Below are positions 42,254 through 51,466 of a DNA stretch of 64,000 bases, in pieces. The notes under the pieces are model-generated. The model worked only from the letters and a program-made list of their open reading frames with translations. It was not told where the DNA came from and searched no databases. The translations under genes were made by a program, and so were the position numbers. The stretch lies in assembly GCF_000153705.1 (NCBI RefSeq), contig NZ_DS022273.1, positions 1 through 64,000 of the forward strand. The letters are read 5' to 3'. The stretch is from Fulvimarina pelagi HTCC2506. Lineage in GTDB: Bacteria > Pseudomonadota > Alphaproteobacteria > Rhizobiales > Rhizobiaceae. Every line of letters begins with the position of its first letter. Position 1 is the stretch's first letter.

Positions 42254-43054
42254 ATGTCCCGCATCTTCGCCTATGCCCGCGTCTCCACCGTCGAGCAGAC
42301 CACCGACAATCAGCTCGGCGAAATTCGCGCAGCCGGCTTCGAGGTCCAGCCGCGCCGGGTGATCGCGGAGACGGTGTCGGGATCGGTGGCGGCTTCCGAG
42401 CGGCCCGGTTTCTCCAAACTCGTCGACCGGCTGGAGGAGGGCGACATCCTAGTCGTCACCAAGCTCGACCGGCTCGGCCGCAACGCGATGGATGTCAGGA
42501 AGACCGTCGACGAACTGGCCGAACTCGGCATCAAGGTCCACTGCCTCGCCCTCGGCGGTGTCGACCTCACGAGCCCGGCAGGCCGAATGACCATGGGCGT
42601 CATCAACGCGGTCGCCGAGTTCGAGCGCGATCTTCTCATCGAACGCACCCAGGCCGGACTCGAACGGGCCAAAGCCGAAGGCAAGGTCCTCGGCCGACCG
42701 CCGCGTCTGACGCCGAGCCAGCAGCAGTCGGTCGTCGCCAAACTTGCTGAAGGCATTTCGATCTCGCGGCTCGCGCGGGACTACGGCGTAAGCCGGCTGA
42801 CCATCACCCGCGCGCGTGATAAGTATGAAGAGAACGCCTCCGTGGACGGAGACGGCGTAGGCGGAACCCCGCAAGCCGAGACCGGCACGGACGCGGACGG
42901 TGTCGGGCGAGATGGCGGACATCGGGACGCCGTAGGCGCTTCGGCGTTGCGCGAGCCGACGGAGCCGTCCTTAGCCGGCGAGACGCGAGCCAAGCGGCGC
43001 ATGAGGCCAGCGGGGCTGCGACCGAAGGAGGATGCCGATGCCGATCAAGCATGA
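42254..43054 (+). CDS. Serine recombinase (resolvase/invertase), extended C terminus
   Basis: 266 residues. The catalytic domain begins [20 protein letters not shown] with the active Ser, then [29 protein letters not shown] and a C-terminal helix-turn-helix ([20 protein letters not shown]). Typical resolvases end there, at about 190 residues; this one has about 70 more charged Gly/Asp/Glu/Arg-rich residues. It probably resolves plasmid multimers or transposition cointegrates. The 3' end overlaps the next gene. Confidence 0.92.
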   Translation: MSRIFAYARVSTVEQTTDNQLGEIRAAGFEVQPRRVIAETVSGSVAASERPGFSKLVDRLEEGDILVVTKLDRLGRNAMDVRKTVDELAELGIKVHCLALGGVDLTSPAGRMTMGVINAVAEFERDLLIERTQAGLERAKAEGKVLGRPPRLTPSQQQSVVAKLAEGISISRLARDYGVSRLTITRARDKYEENASVDGDGVGGTPQAETGTDADGVGRDGGHRDAVGASALREPTEPSLAGETRAKRRMRPAGLRPKEDADADQA

Positions 43055-43475
43055 CCTGCGTGGCTTCTATCCGCTCGATTGGACCGAGCTCTCCCGTTCG
43101 GTCCGGTTCCGCCGCGCCAAGGGCCGCTGCGAGCGTTGCGCCCGGCCTCATGGCGCAACCATCTGCCATCTCGGCGACGGCCGCTGGTTCGACGAGGTAG
43201 ATGCCTGCTGGCGCGACGGCAGGGGCCGAAAGCTACGCACCAACCTGCCGGCACCGGACGCCCTGCCGCCGGAGTTCGCGCCGCGCTTCACGAGGGTCTC
43301 CCTCGCCTGCGCCCATCTCGATCATGACGTTTCGAACAACGAGGCGGGAAACCTCGCCGCGCTCTGCCAGCGCTGTCACATGATCCACGACCGGCCCCAC
43401 CATCTCGCCCGTCGCCGCATCACCTATCTCATGCGCCGCGCAATCGGGGACCTGTTCTCAGGCCTCTATCGATAG
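43038..43475 (+). CDS. HNH-like zinc protein
   Basis: 145 residues. The ATG at 43038 has AAGGAGG at good spacing; an ATG at 43032 is too close to it. Two Cys pairs (CERCARPHG and CQRCHMIHD) flank an [18 protein letters not shown] segment, the pattern of HNH endonucleases. It overlaps the resolvase end, so the two are coupled. It could be a nuclease linked to the element; the substrate is unknown. Confidence 0.75.
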   Translation: MPIKHDLRGFYPLDWTELSRSVRFRRAKGRCERCARPHGATICHLGDGRWFDEVDACWRDGRGRKLRTNLPAPDALPPEFAPRFTRVSLACAHLDHDVSNNEAGNLAALCQRCHMIHDRPHHLARRRITYLMRRAIGDLFSGLYR

Positions 43476-43731
43476 CTCTCCTCAGCTATGTGGTGTGCAG
43501 ACGATCCGAAGCGGAAAGCATACCGGTCCGTAGCTGCGAGCCATTGAAGGGTTGTCGGGAAGGCTCGACTTTCAGGAGATGTTTTTGATTTTTACGTAGT
43601 AAACGCCGTGCCTTCGTGTGGCTGCTTCTGGCGACCTGCAGAACTCCGAAAAAAGCAGTGCGAAATAACGCGTTGCGTCATATGCTGCGAAGCGTTATAT
43701 CACCTCAATACATTCTCAGCGTGCCCACCGG

Positions 43732-44013
43732 ATGATCGTCAGTTTCAGAGACAAACAGACCGAGGCGATCGCAAGCGGACGGGCTGGACGTAAGCTGCCC
43801 GGCGACATTCAACGCACAGCGCTGAAGAAGCTGCGACAGCTGGATGCCGCAGCAGGACTGGACGATCTGCGCATTCCTCCCGGCAACCGTCTGGAGGCGC
43901 TGCAGGGCAACCGTGCCGGCCAGCACAGCGTCCGCATCAACGACCAGTGGCGCATCTGCTTTCGATGGGACGCTGGAAATGCCTACGATGTCGAAATCGT
44001 CGATTACCACTGA
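43732..44013 (+). CDS. higB: HigB toxin (RelE-type)
   Basis: 93 residues, the usual size. HigB/RelE features are ALKKLRQLDAA, LRIPPGNRLEALQG and HSVRINDQWRICFRW, holding the basic and aromatic residues used for ribosome-dependent mRNA cleavage. It precedes its antitoxin by 16 bases, the inverted toxin-first order typical of higBA. Confidence 0.92.
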   Translation: MIVSFRDKQTEAIASGRAGRKLPGDIQRTALKKLRQLDAAAGLDDLRIPPGNRLEALQGNRAGQHSVRINDQWRICFRWDAGNAYDVEIVDYH

Positions 44014-44029
44014 CCTTGAGGAGGCAGGC

Positions 44030-44332
44030 ATGAGCGAACAGACTGCCCAGAATTGGCTGCCCAACGTTCACCCGGGCGAGATCCTGCTCGAAGACTATCT
44101 AGAGCCCATGGGTCTGACCAAGAACGCACTCGCCACTGCAATCGGTGTGCCGGCCACGCGCATTGGTGAGCTGGTCCGCGGTCGCCGTGCAGTCACTGCT
44201 GATACCGACCTCCGCCTGTCCCGCTACTTTGGCACGTCCGAGGGCTTTTGGCTGCGCCTGCAGAACGCCTACGACCTGATGGAGGCGCGGCGCTCGGGCG
44301 ACTATCACGAGATCGAGCCACGGGCGGCGTGA
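44030..44332 (+). CDS. higA: HigA antitoxin (Xre-type)
   Basis: 100 residues from the ATG at 44030, with GAGGAGG upstream. The HigA helix-turn-helix is VHPGEILLEDYLEPMGLTKN, then IGVPATRIGELVRGRRAVTA and RYFGTSEGFWLRLQNAYDL. It binds HigB and represses the operon. Confidence 0.93.
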   Translation: MSEQTAQNWLPNVHPGEILLEDYLEPMGLTKNALATAIGVPATRIGELVRGRRAVTADTDLRLSRYFGTSEGFWLRLQNAYDLMEARRSGDYHEIEPRAA

Positions 44333-44376
44333 GACGATCGACGAAACCGAGACCCACCACCAGCTGGAACGGATGT

Positions 44377-44679
44377 TTGTGGGCGTGCGACATCCAAGGC
44401 TTCCTTGAGGATCTCGTTCTCTATGGTCTTGCAACCGAGAAGCCGTTCGAGATCGCGAAAGCGCTTCTGCAGATCTCGGACGCTGAACGTTCCAATGACG
44501 TCCTCGTCCACCTGAACTGCAGCATGGCGGCCTTCCAGCATCCGACGCTTCCGGGCAAAGAGCTGTGAGGGAGAATTCTCGGCCTGGCGAGCGACGAAGA
44601 AAACACCCATCCCGGGCTGCCTCGCCTCCTCCACGAAGCGCGCCTTCTCGTCCACGGAGCAACGGCACTGATGTTGCAC
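44377..44679 (-). mobile_element. Remnant of IS3-family OrfA (transposase N-terminal protein)
   Basis: About 101 codons resemble IS3-type OrfA: DEKARFVEEARQPGM, then a diverged helix-turn-helix (SPSQLFARKRRMLEG) and the leucine-zipper segment RDLERLLGCKTIENEILKEA. Neither OrfB nor terminal repeats are visible. The frame runs into the convergent higA 3' end. It is best read as a decayed IS fragment. Confidence 0.75.
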
Positions 44680-44914
44680 CGAAGTGATGACTTCGACCCA
44701 TGAAAACGAGCCGTCCGAAGCTTTTGACGTAGTCGTACTTAAAGGCGGATGCCTATGCCTTATCGGCTATGCCGACTGTCCGGTTGGAAAGGGGTGCAGT
44801 CCGAGTGCGCCGCTGACTTTCAGGACCTTGGACACGGAACGAACCCGCAGATATCTTGCGCGGCACCGATCACGACGCTAAATTGCGTCAAGAATGATGG
44901 CTTTGAGGGGTGAG

Positions 44915-45265
44915 ATGAATCTCCAGACTGTTGCAGAAAACGGAATATTTGCACCTCGAAGAATTGCGGAAGCGCTGCGGACGACCAACGACGAAATCGC
45001 TCGCACCGCTGGTCTCGGTCGCGACGCCGTTCAGCGAAAGACGCGGATCGGCTCCGACCGGACCCAACGCCGGCTTCGGGAGATGATCGAAGTCCTGAAC
45101 AAGGTCGAGCCGCGGTTCGGTTCAGCGCTGATCGCCTATGCCTGGTACCGGTCCGAGCCGCTTGCCGGTTTCGATGGGCAAACCGCCATGCAACTCGTCC
45201 AGGACGGACGGGCTGGCGATGTTCTGGATTATGTCGACGCCGTTGACGCCGGCGTTTTCGCCTGA
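44915..45265 (+). CDS. Antitoxin of a RES-Xre module (Xre/MbcA/ParS type)
   Basis: 116 residues from the ATG at 44915 with GAGGGG upstream. A helix-turn-helix-like N terminus (RRIAEALRTTNDEIARTAGL) is followed by a DUF2384 (MbcA/ParS) part with ALIAYAWYRSEPLAGFDGQT and DVLDYVDAVDAGVFA. It precedes the RES toxin by 49 bases, the usual order. Confidence 0.88.
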   Translation: MNLQTVAENGIFAPRRIAEALRTTNDEIARTAGLGRDAVQRKTRIGSDRTQRRLREMIEVLNKVEPRFGSALIAYAWYRSEPLAGFDGQTAMQLVQDGRAGDVLDYVDAVDAGVFA

Positions 45266-45314
45266 TGCCGGTCGCAATGCCCCACATTGCCGTGGACCCC
45301 TCGAAGGGTAGGAT

Positions 45315-45824
45315 GTGCTGAAAGAAGCCCGTTACGATGGCCTTCTTTATCGCGCGCTCAATCCGGTCTACGCCCGCGAGCCGCTTTCCGGCCGTGGCGC
45401 GGCGATCCATGGCGGCCGCTTCAACGCCCGAGGTCGCGAGGCACTCTATCTCTCGCTCTCACCTGACGTCGCCTTGCGCGAAGCCAATCAGGTCGGAACG
45501 CTTCAGCCGACGACGTTGGTCGCTTATCGCGCGAATCTACGCCTTGTATTTGACTCGCACGATCGGCAGACTCTTGCCGGCTACGGAATGAGCGCGGACG
45601 ACCTTGTCGCCCCGGACTGGCGGGATCGGATGCTGAAGCGCCTTCACGTCCCCACGCAGGATTTCGCCGAACGGCTTTTGGTTGATGGTTTTGCCGGCCT
45701 GCTCGTCCGCAGTTTTGCCCGGGGAGCGTCCCCGACCGCGCTCAATCTTGTTCTTTGGCGCTGGAACACAGGCGCGGACGATCGGCTTGAAGTCGTCGAC
45801 GATGAAAAACGAATCTCTCACTGA
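45315..45824 (+). CDS. RES-domain toxin
   Basis: 169 residues from GTG 45315 with AGGA upstream. The RES domain has the Arg, Tyr and Glu set: YRALNPVYAREPLSGRGA, RFNARGREALYLSLSPDVAL and the following ALREANQ. The family degrades or modifies NAD when unopposed by its Xre partner. The module lies between an IS remnant and the type IV secretion genes. Confidence 0.9.
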   Translation: MLKEARYDGLLYRALNPVYAREPLSGRGAAIHGGRFNARGREALYLSLSPDVALREANQVGTLQPTTLVAYRANLRLVFDSHDRQTLAGYGMSADDLVAPDWRDRMLKRLHVPTQDFAERLLVDGFAGLLVRSFARGASPTALNLVLWRWNTGADDRLEVVDDEKRISH

Positions 45825-46048
45825 TTCACAATTTTCTAAAAAAAGCGCTCAAGAGAGACCCTGAACGCGCCTGACTCTCGTTGAAGGAGAGAGGCCGGCC
45901 AGTCGAACCCGACCGGCTTTCACCGATCGACATTCCGAAGAACGCGCCTCAATCGATATCGTCTCAAGTAGTATTTCTAGGTCGATCGAAACCAGAGCAT
46001 CGTTGATAAGCCGCCTTCCCAGATACCGCTCATTTCTGTTTTTCGCAT

Positions 46049-46645
46049 TCAATAATCAATCGTCTCGAAATCACGCCGGCCCTCGATGTCCCGCCATTCG
46101 ATAACGACGGCGCGCTCGTAGATGCTGGGGCAGTCCTCGTCGCCGAAGAGGCGAGCGGGTGGATAGGACGTTGGTAGGCTCGTGGCACCCGTTGGAACCC
46201 AACGGTATTCGCCGTCGATATCGTAGAAACCGGTTCGGATGGACGAGAAGCGCCGGCAGATCGGCTCACCGTCCTGGTCCAGCATGTCGGTCTCGTACTG
46301 CACGAGCCGCTGAATGTCACTGACGCGGATCGAACGGATGGCGTCGAACGCGGGTGATCCGAAATCCACTCCAACTTCGCCACCACCTGACGACGGCATG
46401 CCCGAAAGTCCTGTGTCCATCGGACACCGCCATATCTGCACCGGGGGTTCGATCGGCGTTGGCGTGATCCTACGGATAACCTCGGCTTCTGCTCCGCTGC
46501 ACTCGGCCGAGGCCGGCCATCCGCCGGAAAGGCAGAGCAGGATCGCGCAGTCGATCGGATAAGCTTTGGTTTGAGCTGCCGTTGCGCCGATCACTGTGGC
46601 AGCTGCAAGTAAGACGGCGGTAGCCGCCTTGGCCGTAGAAATCAT
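46049..46645 (-). CDS. Secreted protein associated with type IV secretion loci
   Basis: 198 residues from the ATG at 46645 with GGGAGA upstream. A signal peptide (AVLLAAATVIGATAAQTKA) precedes a Cys-rich segment: YPIDCAILLCLSGGWPASAE, then ITPTPIEPPVQIWRCPM. I recall similar proteins beside VirB/Trb loci in Rhizobiales, always uncharacterised. It points away from the virB operon. The function is unknown. Confidence 0.65.
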   Translation of the reverse strand: MISTAKAATAVLLAAATVIGATAAQTKAYPIDCAILLCLSGGWPASAECSGAEAEVIRRITPTPIEPPVQIWRCPMDTGLSGMPSSGGGEVGVDFGSPAFDAIRSIRVSDIQRLVQYETDMLDQDGEPICRRFSSIRTGFYDIDGEYRWVPTGATSLPTSYPPARLFGDEDCPSIYERAVVIEWRDIEGRRDFETIDY

Positions 46646-46797
46646 GGTCTCTCCCGAACGGCGTGAAGGCTCGCAGACAATATACGTTTTTTGCTCTGGC
46701 TCAACACCCTCCGTCGCCGCAACACGGTCGCAACATCGAGTGATGCTACGCCGTGACGTTTGGTCGATCTGATTCACCGCCTTCCGGTCCTGTCTCA

Positions 46798-47081
46798 TTA
46801 TTCGATGAGATCGAGGAACCGCCGATAGTCATTGGTGACTTCTTTCGACACCTCGATGGCACGGCGCCGTTCGTCGTCGAGACACGCGATATAAATCGAG
46901 ATCTTTGTCAGGTAGGTCTCGAAGTCTTTCCGAGAAGAACTTCATATTGTTGGACGGCTTGTCGTTCAGCCGGCACGAATGGCTTTTCCGGCGGAACGCA
47001 CTCACACCCCATCGCGGCACTCCAGCCGTAAGCGACAAATACAATCGTAAAAGTAAAAGCGTTGCACGTGCGCAACGGCAT
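46798..47081 (-). pseudogene. Frameshifted small exported protein, type IV secretion-associated
   Basis: The ATG at 47081 begins a signal (TCNAFTFTIVFVAYGWSAAM) and CECVPPEKPFVPAERQAVQQ. The frame then breaks at GGAAAGACTTC near 46916. Restoring one base gives FETYLTKISIYIACLDDERR to the TAA at 46798, the expected continuation of such proteins. A one-base deletion is the simplest explanation. Confidence 0.65.
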
Positions 47082-47278
47082 GGAGCGCGATCCCCTCAAA
47101 TTCAGGCATTCAGGCGGTTCACGTAACGCAGGGTGAAAGGCTAGGTTAGCACCATCGACGGCTCGAAAGGCTCACTCGAGCCCTTGCCGACGTAATACGT
47201 ATTTTGTAGCGGGTCCGCGTCTTGTCCAGGTGTGTCCCGTTCGGTCCAACGAACCGAAGAGGAAAGCGTCAGGTCGTG

Positions 47279-47635
47279 ATGTTCGAGCGAGCCCCCAATG
47301 TCGTTGTCGAGGATGCCTTCCGATCTCTCATCAAGCGCGGATACCGCGCCGAGGTCGTCTGCGAGGAAAGCGCCGTCCGGAAAAACCACACCTGGTCCGG
47401 CGTTTGGTTCGTGCGCGTGGTCTCCGAGGAGACCGGAGAAGAATTCGTTCTCGTCACCGAGCGCGGCAAGAACGCGATCGGTCCAAAGCTTCAGCCGCGC
47501 CTGTTCAAGACGATGCTCGGGCTTTGCAGCCTTCTCTACGATGCCGGGCATCGGTTCTGCGATATCCCGTTCAACGCAGGGACGCGGGCGCTTCAGCGCA
47601 AAGTTCCGCCCGCTTCCGACGATAACGCGGACTGA
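47279..47635 (+). CDS. Conserved small protein at the head of the virB operon, unknown function
   Basis: 118 residues from the ATG at 47279. No signal. Conserved-looking segments are AFRSLIKRGYRAEVVCEES, WSGVWFVRVVSEETGEEFVL and DAGHRFCDIPFNAG. I do not recognise a named family. The start is about 200 bases into the divergent spacer, so the operon promoter should lie at 47082-47278. Confidence 0.6.
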   Translation: MFERAPNVVVEDAFRSLIKRGYRAEVVCEESAVRKNHTWSGVWFVRVVSEETGEEFVLVTERGKNAIGPKLQPRLFKTMLGLCSLLYDAGHRFCDIPFNAGTRALQRKVPPASDDNAD

Positions 47636-48356
47636 CTCGGTTCTCAGAGCAGCGTTCGCTGTCGCATTCCTCCTTCCGAACCCCACATTTGCCGAAGGCA
47701 TGGTGTTTTCCATGCGTGGCGATGGCGCGCTGCAGGCGCAGACCCATCAGGCCGCGTTTTCAAAGACCTATGGCGATGCCAGTCGCGAGGGTCGAACGGA
47801 ACTGTTCATCTTCGGTGTGAGCGACGGAGACGACGGCGTCGATGGCGGCTCCAAAAAGGAGCCCGCGAACCCGTCTCCCGACAAGCCGGGTTCGGTTCGC
47901 GCGAGCGTTGCCATCGCATCCACACCGCCTCCAGCCATTCTCGCCGCGATCGACGACACCGCAATCCGCTACGGCTCGCATCCTGCGGTTCGAAGCGCAG
48001 GCCTGACGGTCTCTGACTGGCGAAATTTCTTTCGCGCCAATATCGAGATCGAGAGCGCTTACGATCCTGCTGCGAAGAGTCCCGTCGGCGCGCTCGGCCT
48101 CGGCCAGTTGATGCCGGATACAGCCGCCGATCTCGGCGTTGATCCCTCCGATGTCGCGCAGAACCTCGACGGCTCGGCCCGTTACCTCCTCGCTATGTTG
48201 GACCGCTTCGGCGACGAGAGGCTAGCGCTTGCCGCCTACAATGCCGGGCCCGAAGCGGTCGCGCGCCATGACGGCATTCCTCCTTTTAAAGAAACCAAAA
48301 ACCACGTCGACCGCGTCCTGGCGGTCGCCGAACGCTTAGATGGAGAAACCCGATGA
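47541..48356 (+). CDS. virB1: VirB1-like lytic transglycosylase
   Basis: SLT domain: IEIESAYDPAAKSPVGALGL holds the catalytic Glu, followed by GQLMPDTAADLGV and LALAAYNAGPEAVARH. The start is unclear. A signal-like stretch (LRAAFAVAFLLPNPTFAEG) is in frame but has no ATG/GTG/TTG directly before it. The nearest is ATG 47541, inside the previous gene; ATG 47700 would omit the signal. It opens the peptidoglycan for the secretion channel. The stop overlaps virB2 (ATGA). Confidence 0.85.
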   Translation: MPGIGSAISRSTQGRGRFSAKFRPLPTITRTDSVLRAAFAVAFLLPNPTFAEGMVFSMRGDGALQAQTHQAAFSKTYGDASREGRTELFIFGVSDGDDGVDGGSKKEPANPSPDKPGSVRASVAIASTPPPAILAAIDDTAIRYGSHPAVRSAGLTVSDWRNFFRANIEIESAYDPAAKSPVGALGLGQLMPDTAADLGVDPSDVAQNLDGSARYLLAMLDRFGDERLALAAYNAGPEAVARHDGIPPFKETKNHVDRVLAVAERLDGETR

Positions 48357-48646
48357 AGTCTCGCTTCTACACCCTACTGCCCGTCTTCGCGATGACGCTC
48401 CTTGCGAGCGAGCCGGCTCTTGCCCAAGCGCTCGATCTCTCGCCGGTCCAGGCGCTGCTTCAGGGTCTCATCGACATCATCACCGGACCGCTCGGTATTG
48501 CCATCGGCACGCTGGCGCTGATCGGAGTCTTCCTGTCTTGGCTCTTCGGCATCGTCGACTTTCGCCAAGCCATGTGGACGATCGTCGGGATCGCGGGCGT
48601 AGCCGCAGCGCCCACAATCGTCGGCTCGATCTGGTCGACGACGTAA
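48353..48646 (+). CDS. virB2: VirB2-like pilin
   Basis: 97 residues. A long signal peptide ending at ALAQA is followed by two hydrophobic segments (GPLGIAIGTLALIGVFLSWL and AMWTIVGIAGVAAAPTIV), the plan of VirB2/TrbC pilins. The start overlaps the virB1 stop. Confidence 0.92.
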   Translation: MKSRFYTLLPVFAMTLLASEPALAQALDLSPVQALLQGLIDIITGPLGIAIGTLALIGVFLSWLFGIVDFRQAMWTIVGIAGVAAAPTIVGSIWSTT

Positions 48647-48664
48647 ACGGCGGCACTCGGCATC

Positions 48665-48943
48665 ATGGCAGAACAATCGCCCGTCTATCTCGGTCTCGTA
48701 CGGCCCGCCAAACTTCTCGGTCTTCCGATGATGTACGCCATGGTCTGGCTGTTCGCGTCCGTGCTTCTGTTCCTTTGGATCCAGAGCTGGATCGTCCTCG
48801 CCCTCTCCGCGCTCGCCTACCCGGCGATCTGGAAGGCGGCGGATTGGGACCCGCATTTTCTTGATGTTGTCGCCGTCAGCCTGCAGGAGACGCGGCCGAC
48901 GCCCAACAGGTCACGCCATGGGGGCGACAGCTATGCTCCATGA
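48665..48943 (+). CDS. virB3: VirB3-like inner-membrane protein
   Basis: 92 residues, with paired hydrophobic helices (about residues 17-50) after a short polar start (SPVYLGLVRPAKLLGLPM). The position between virB2 and virB4 is diagnostic. The 3' end overlaps the virB4 start. Confidence 0.9.
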   Translation: MAEQSPVYLGLVRPAKLLGLPMMYAMVWLFASVLLFLWIQSWIVLALSALAYPAIWKAADWDPHFLDVVAVSLQETRPTPNRSRHGGDSYAP

Positions 48944-51290
48944 TGTGTCTCTGCCGCATGAACTCCTGCCGACGTGGGCCGCGAAAGAGACCGAGCTCGC
49001 TTCGCTTCTGCCTTATGTCTCATTCGTCGACGACGTCACGATCCGAACGCGCGGCAACGAGCTCTTCCAGTCGATCCGATTGTCCGGCCTCGACAGTCAT
49101 ACGACGGACAACGCCGTCCTCGACAAGACGCGGGCGCTGTTCGCCCGGATCGTCGCACAGTGCGGCTCGGATTTCTCATTCACCGTCCACAAGGTTTCGA
49201 AGCGAGTCGACCACGGCCTCCCCGCAATCGAAAGCGACAGTTTCGCATCCGCGGTCGATCATCGGTGGCGCGCTTACCTTGACGGATCAGGCCTCCGCGA
49301 AAAGACCCTGACGCTCACCGTCATCAAACGCCCAACGCTCGGCTCGAAGCTGCCCTTCCGGCGGTCGAAGTCGGTGGACCGGCTTCGCGGCGAGACGCAG
49401 AAGTCGCTCCGCCGGCTGAACGAGGTCGCCGACTTCATCCTCTCGACCTTCGCCGCCATGGAGCCGCGCCGCTTGTCTGCCGCAAGCGGTGAATTGCTTG
49501 GCTTTCTCGGGGCGCTCAACACCGGACGTGAGACGCCGCTCTATCGCGGTTCGTCCTACGGTTACATCGCCCAGGACGTTGCGAATACGCGCGTCACGTT
49601 CAAAGGATCGACCTTCGCGCTTTCCGAAGGTGTCGTCGGCAACCGTGTCGGCGCGTCCTACGCCATCAAAAGCTATCCCCATGCCTCGACCGCGACGATG
49701 TTCGACGAACTCGACCTACCCGTCGACATGGTTGTCACCCACTCCTTCACCGGCATCAATTCGAACCTCATGGCCGGACGAATTTACCGCGAGATGCGCA
49801 TGCGGCGCGCGGCCGACGACGGCGCGATCTCGCTGCTCGAAGAAATGCCCGCCGCGCTCGACGAGCTTGAAACCGGACGGCTCAGCTTCGGCGAGCATCA
49901 TATGACGGCGACGGTGTTCGCCGAGAGCGAGGCCGAACTCGAGGCGATCGGCGCGGAAATCCGCAATATCGGATCGACGCAAGGCGTGAGGCTGATCAAC
50001 GAGAGCCTCGCCGCCAAGACCCACTTCTTCGCCCAGCATCCGGGCAACGCCGCCAAGCGCAGCCGAAAGGCCGCGATCACCAACCGAAACTTTGCCGATT
50101 TCGCCGCCTTTCATCGAACACAGATGGGTAAGCCTGGCGCGGAGACGCCATGGGGCGCGCCGGTGACGATGCTTCCGACGGTCGGTCGTGGCGGTTTCCG
50201 GTTCAACTTCCACGAACGGGGCACTCCCGACGCTGAGCCCACCGGCGGTCATACGCTGATCCTTGGGCGTCCCGGCTCCGGCAAGTCTGTGCTTGCGGCG
50301 TTCCTGATGACGCAAGCGAAGCGGTTGGGTGCCCGGCTCTTCGTGTTCGACTATCGCCGCGGCATGGAGATGGCGGTCCGGGCGAATCGTGGCCGGTACG
50401 CCGCGATCAATGCCTCCGAGCCGACTGGTCTCAATCCACTTCGAACTGAGATCGACGCCCGCGGTCAGGCCTGGCTCGCCGACTGGCTCGCGGCTCTCGT
50501 GCATCGGCCCGACAAACCCCTCTCGCCGGTTCAGATCAATCGCATCCAGGAGGTCGTCCGGCAGAACGCCGAGGCGGATGAGGCTCTGCAGAATTGGGAC
50601 GATCTCGCCTCGCTCTTCGTGTCGGCCGACGACGACGGCGACATTCATGAGCGCCTCCGCGAATGGACGCGCGACGGCCGCTATGGCTGGATCTTCGGCC
50701 AGAGCCTCGACGACACGTTTTCACTCGAGGGCGACACGGTCGGCTTCGATCTCACCGACATTCTCGACAGCGAGAGCGAGAAGGAGCGGATGGCCGTCCT
50801 TTCCTATCTCTTCCGGCGCGTCGAACGGGTGATCGAAGATCGTAAACGCACGATCATCGTCATCGACGAGGCGTGGAAGGCGCTCGACAACGGCTACTTC
50901 GCCGAACGCCTGAGCAACTGGCTGGTGACGGCGCGCAAGCAGAACGCCGTCGTCGTCATGATGACCCAGTACGCCAGCCAGCTCGAACGCACCCGCACCG
51001 GCAAGACGATCGTTGAGGCCGTCCCGACACAGATCCTTCTCCCGAACATCCGTGCCAAGGCGGACGACTACGCCATGCTCGGGCTTCAGGAGAAGGAGCT
51101 CGACGTCCTTCTCAATTCGGGAAGCCATTCACGGCTCGCTCTCATCCGAGACGACCAGGGTTCGGTCGTCGTCGACGCGGACCTCAGCGCCCTCGGTCCC
51201 CTCCTCACCATTCTCGGTGGCATGGAAAAGGGGGAGGAACTCGCCGGCGCCGACTATCGCGACCGCGCCGACTTCTGGAGGCTGCCATGA
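48933..51290 (+). CDS. virB4: VirB4 ATPase
   Basis: 785 residues from the ATG at 48933; an ATG at 48918 is also in frame. Walker A is ILGRPGSGKSVLAAFL, Walker B RTIIVIDEAWKAL, with the later MMTQYASQLERTRTGK. The N-terminal half contains the CagE/VirB4 segment (DVTIRTRGNELFQSIRLSG). It powers pilus assembly and substrate transfer at the inner membrane. The length fits the family. Confidence 0.95.
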   Translation: MLHDVSLPHELLPTWAAKETELASLLPYVSFVDDVTIRTRGNELFQSIRLSGLDSHTTDNAVLDKTRALFARIVAQCGSDFSFTVHKVSKRVDHGLPAIESDSFASAVDHRWRAYLDGSGLREKTLTLTVIKRPTLGSKLPFRRSKSVDRLRGETQKSLRRLNEVADFILSTFAAMEPRRLSAASGELLGFLGALNTGRETPLYRGSSYGYIAQDVANTRVTFKGSTFALSEGVVGNRVGASYAIKSYPHASTATMFDELDLPVDMVVTHSFTGINSNLMAGRIYREMRMRRAADDGAISLLEEMPAALDELETGRLSFGEHHMTATVFAESEAELEAIGAEIRNIGSTQGVRLINESLAAKTHFFAQHPGNAAKRSRKAAITNRNFADFAAFHRTQMGKPGAETPWGAPVTMLPTVGRGGFRFNFHERGTPDAEPTGGHTLILGRPGSGKSVLAAFLMTQAKRLGARLFVFDYRRGMEMAVRANRGRYAAINASEPTGLNPLRTEIDARGQAWLADWLAALVHRPDKPLSPVQINRIQEVVRQNAEADEALQNWDDLASLFVSADDDGDIHERLREWTRDGRYGWIFGQSLDDTFSLEGDTVGFDLTDILDSESEKERMAVLSYLFRRVERVIEDRKRTIIVIDEAWKALDNGYFAERLSNWLVTARKQNAVVVMMTQYASQLERTRTGKTIVEAVPTQILLPNIRAKADDYAMLGLQEKELDVLLNSGSHSRLALIRDDQGSVVVDADLSALGPLLTILGGMEKGEELAGADYRDRADFWRLP

Positions 51291-51466
51291 AAACCACACT
51301 GATGAAGTTCGCCGCTTTCGCCGTGCTCTCCGTGTTTACGATCGGTCTTGCCGGCTGCGGATTGACCCCACCGGCGGCGAACTGCTTCAGCTATGCCTCC
51401 GAGGACGACGGTCCGTGCCAGTTCAAACCGCTCGGCACCACGCGTTGGGATCAGTTCGATGGATGA
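51287..51466 (+). CDS. Small lipoprotein in the virB operon (possible VirB7 counterpart)
   Basis: 59 residues, starting at ATG 51287 and overlapping the virB4 stop (ATGA). The signal ends in the lipobox GLAGCGL; the mature part has two further Cys (AANCFSYA, GPCQFKP) and ends GTTRWDQFDG. Its size and lipobox fit the VirB7 role of stabilising VirB9, although the classical place of virB7 is after virB6. It overlaps the next gene by eight bases. Confidence 0.75.
   Translation: MKTTLMKFAAFAVLSVFTIGLAGCGLTPPAANCFSYASEDDGPCQFKPLGTTRWDQFDG

Noticed and set aside
45849-46052. 67-codon minus-strand frame with TTG start after the 46049-46645 gene
   Set aside because: It overlaps the upstream stop but has no SD, no recognisable motif and a Ser/Arg-rich shadow-like composition.
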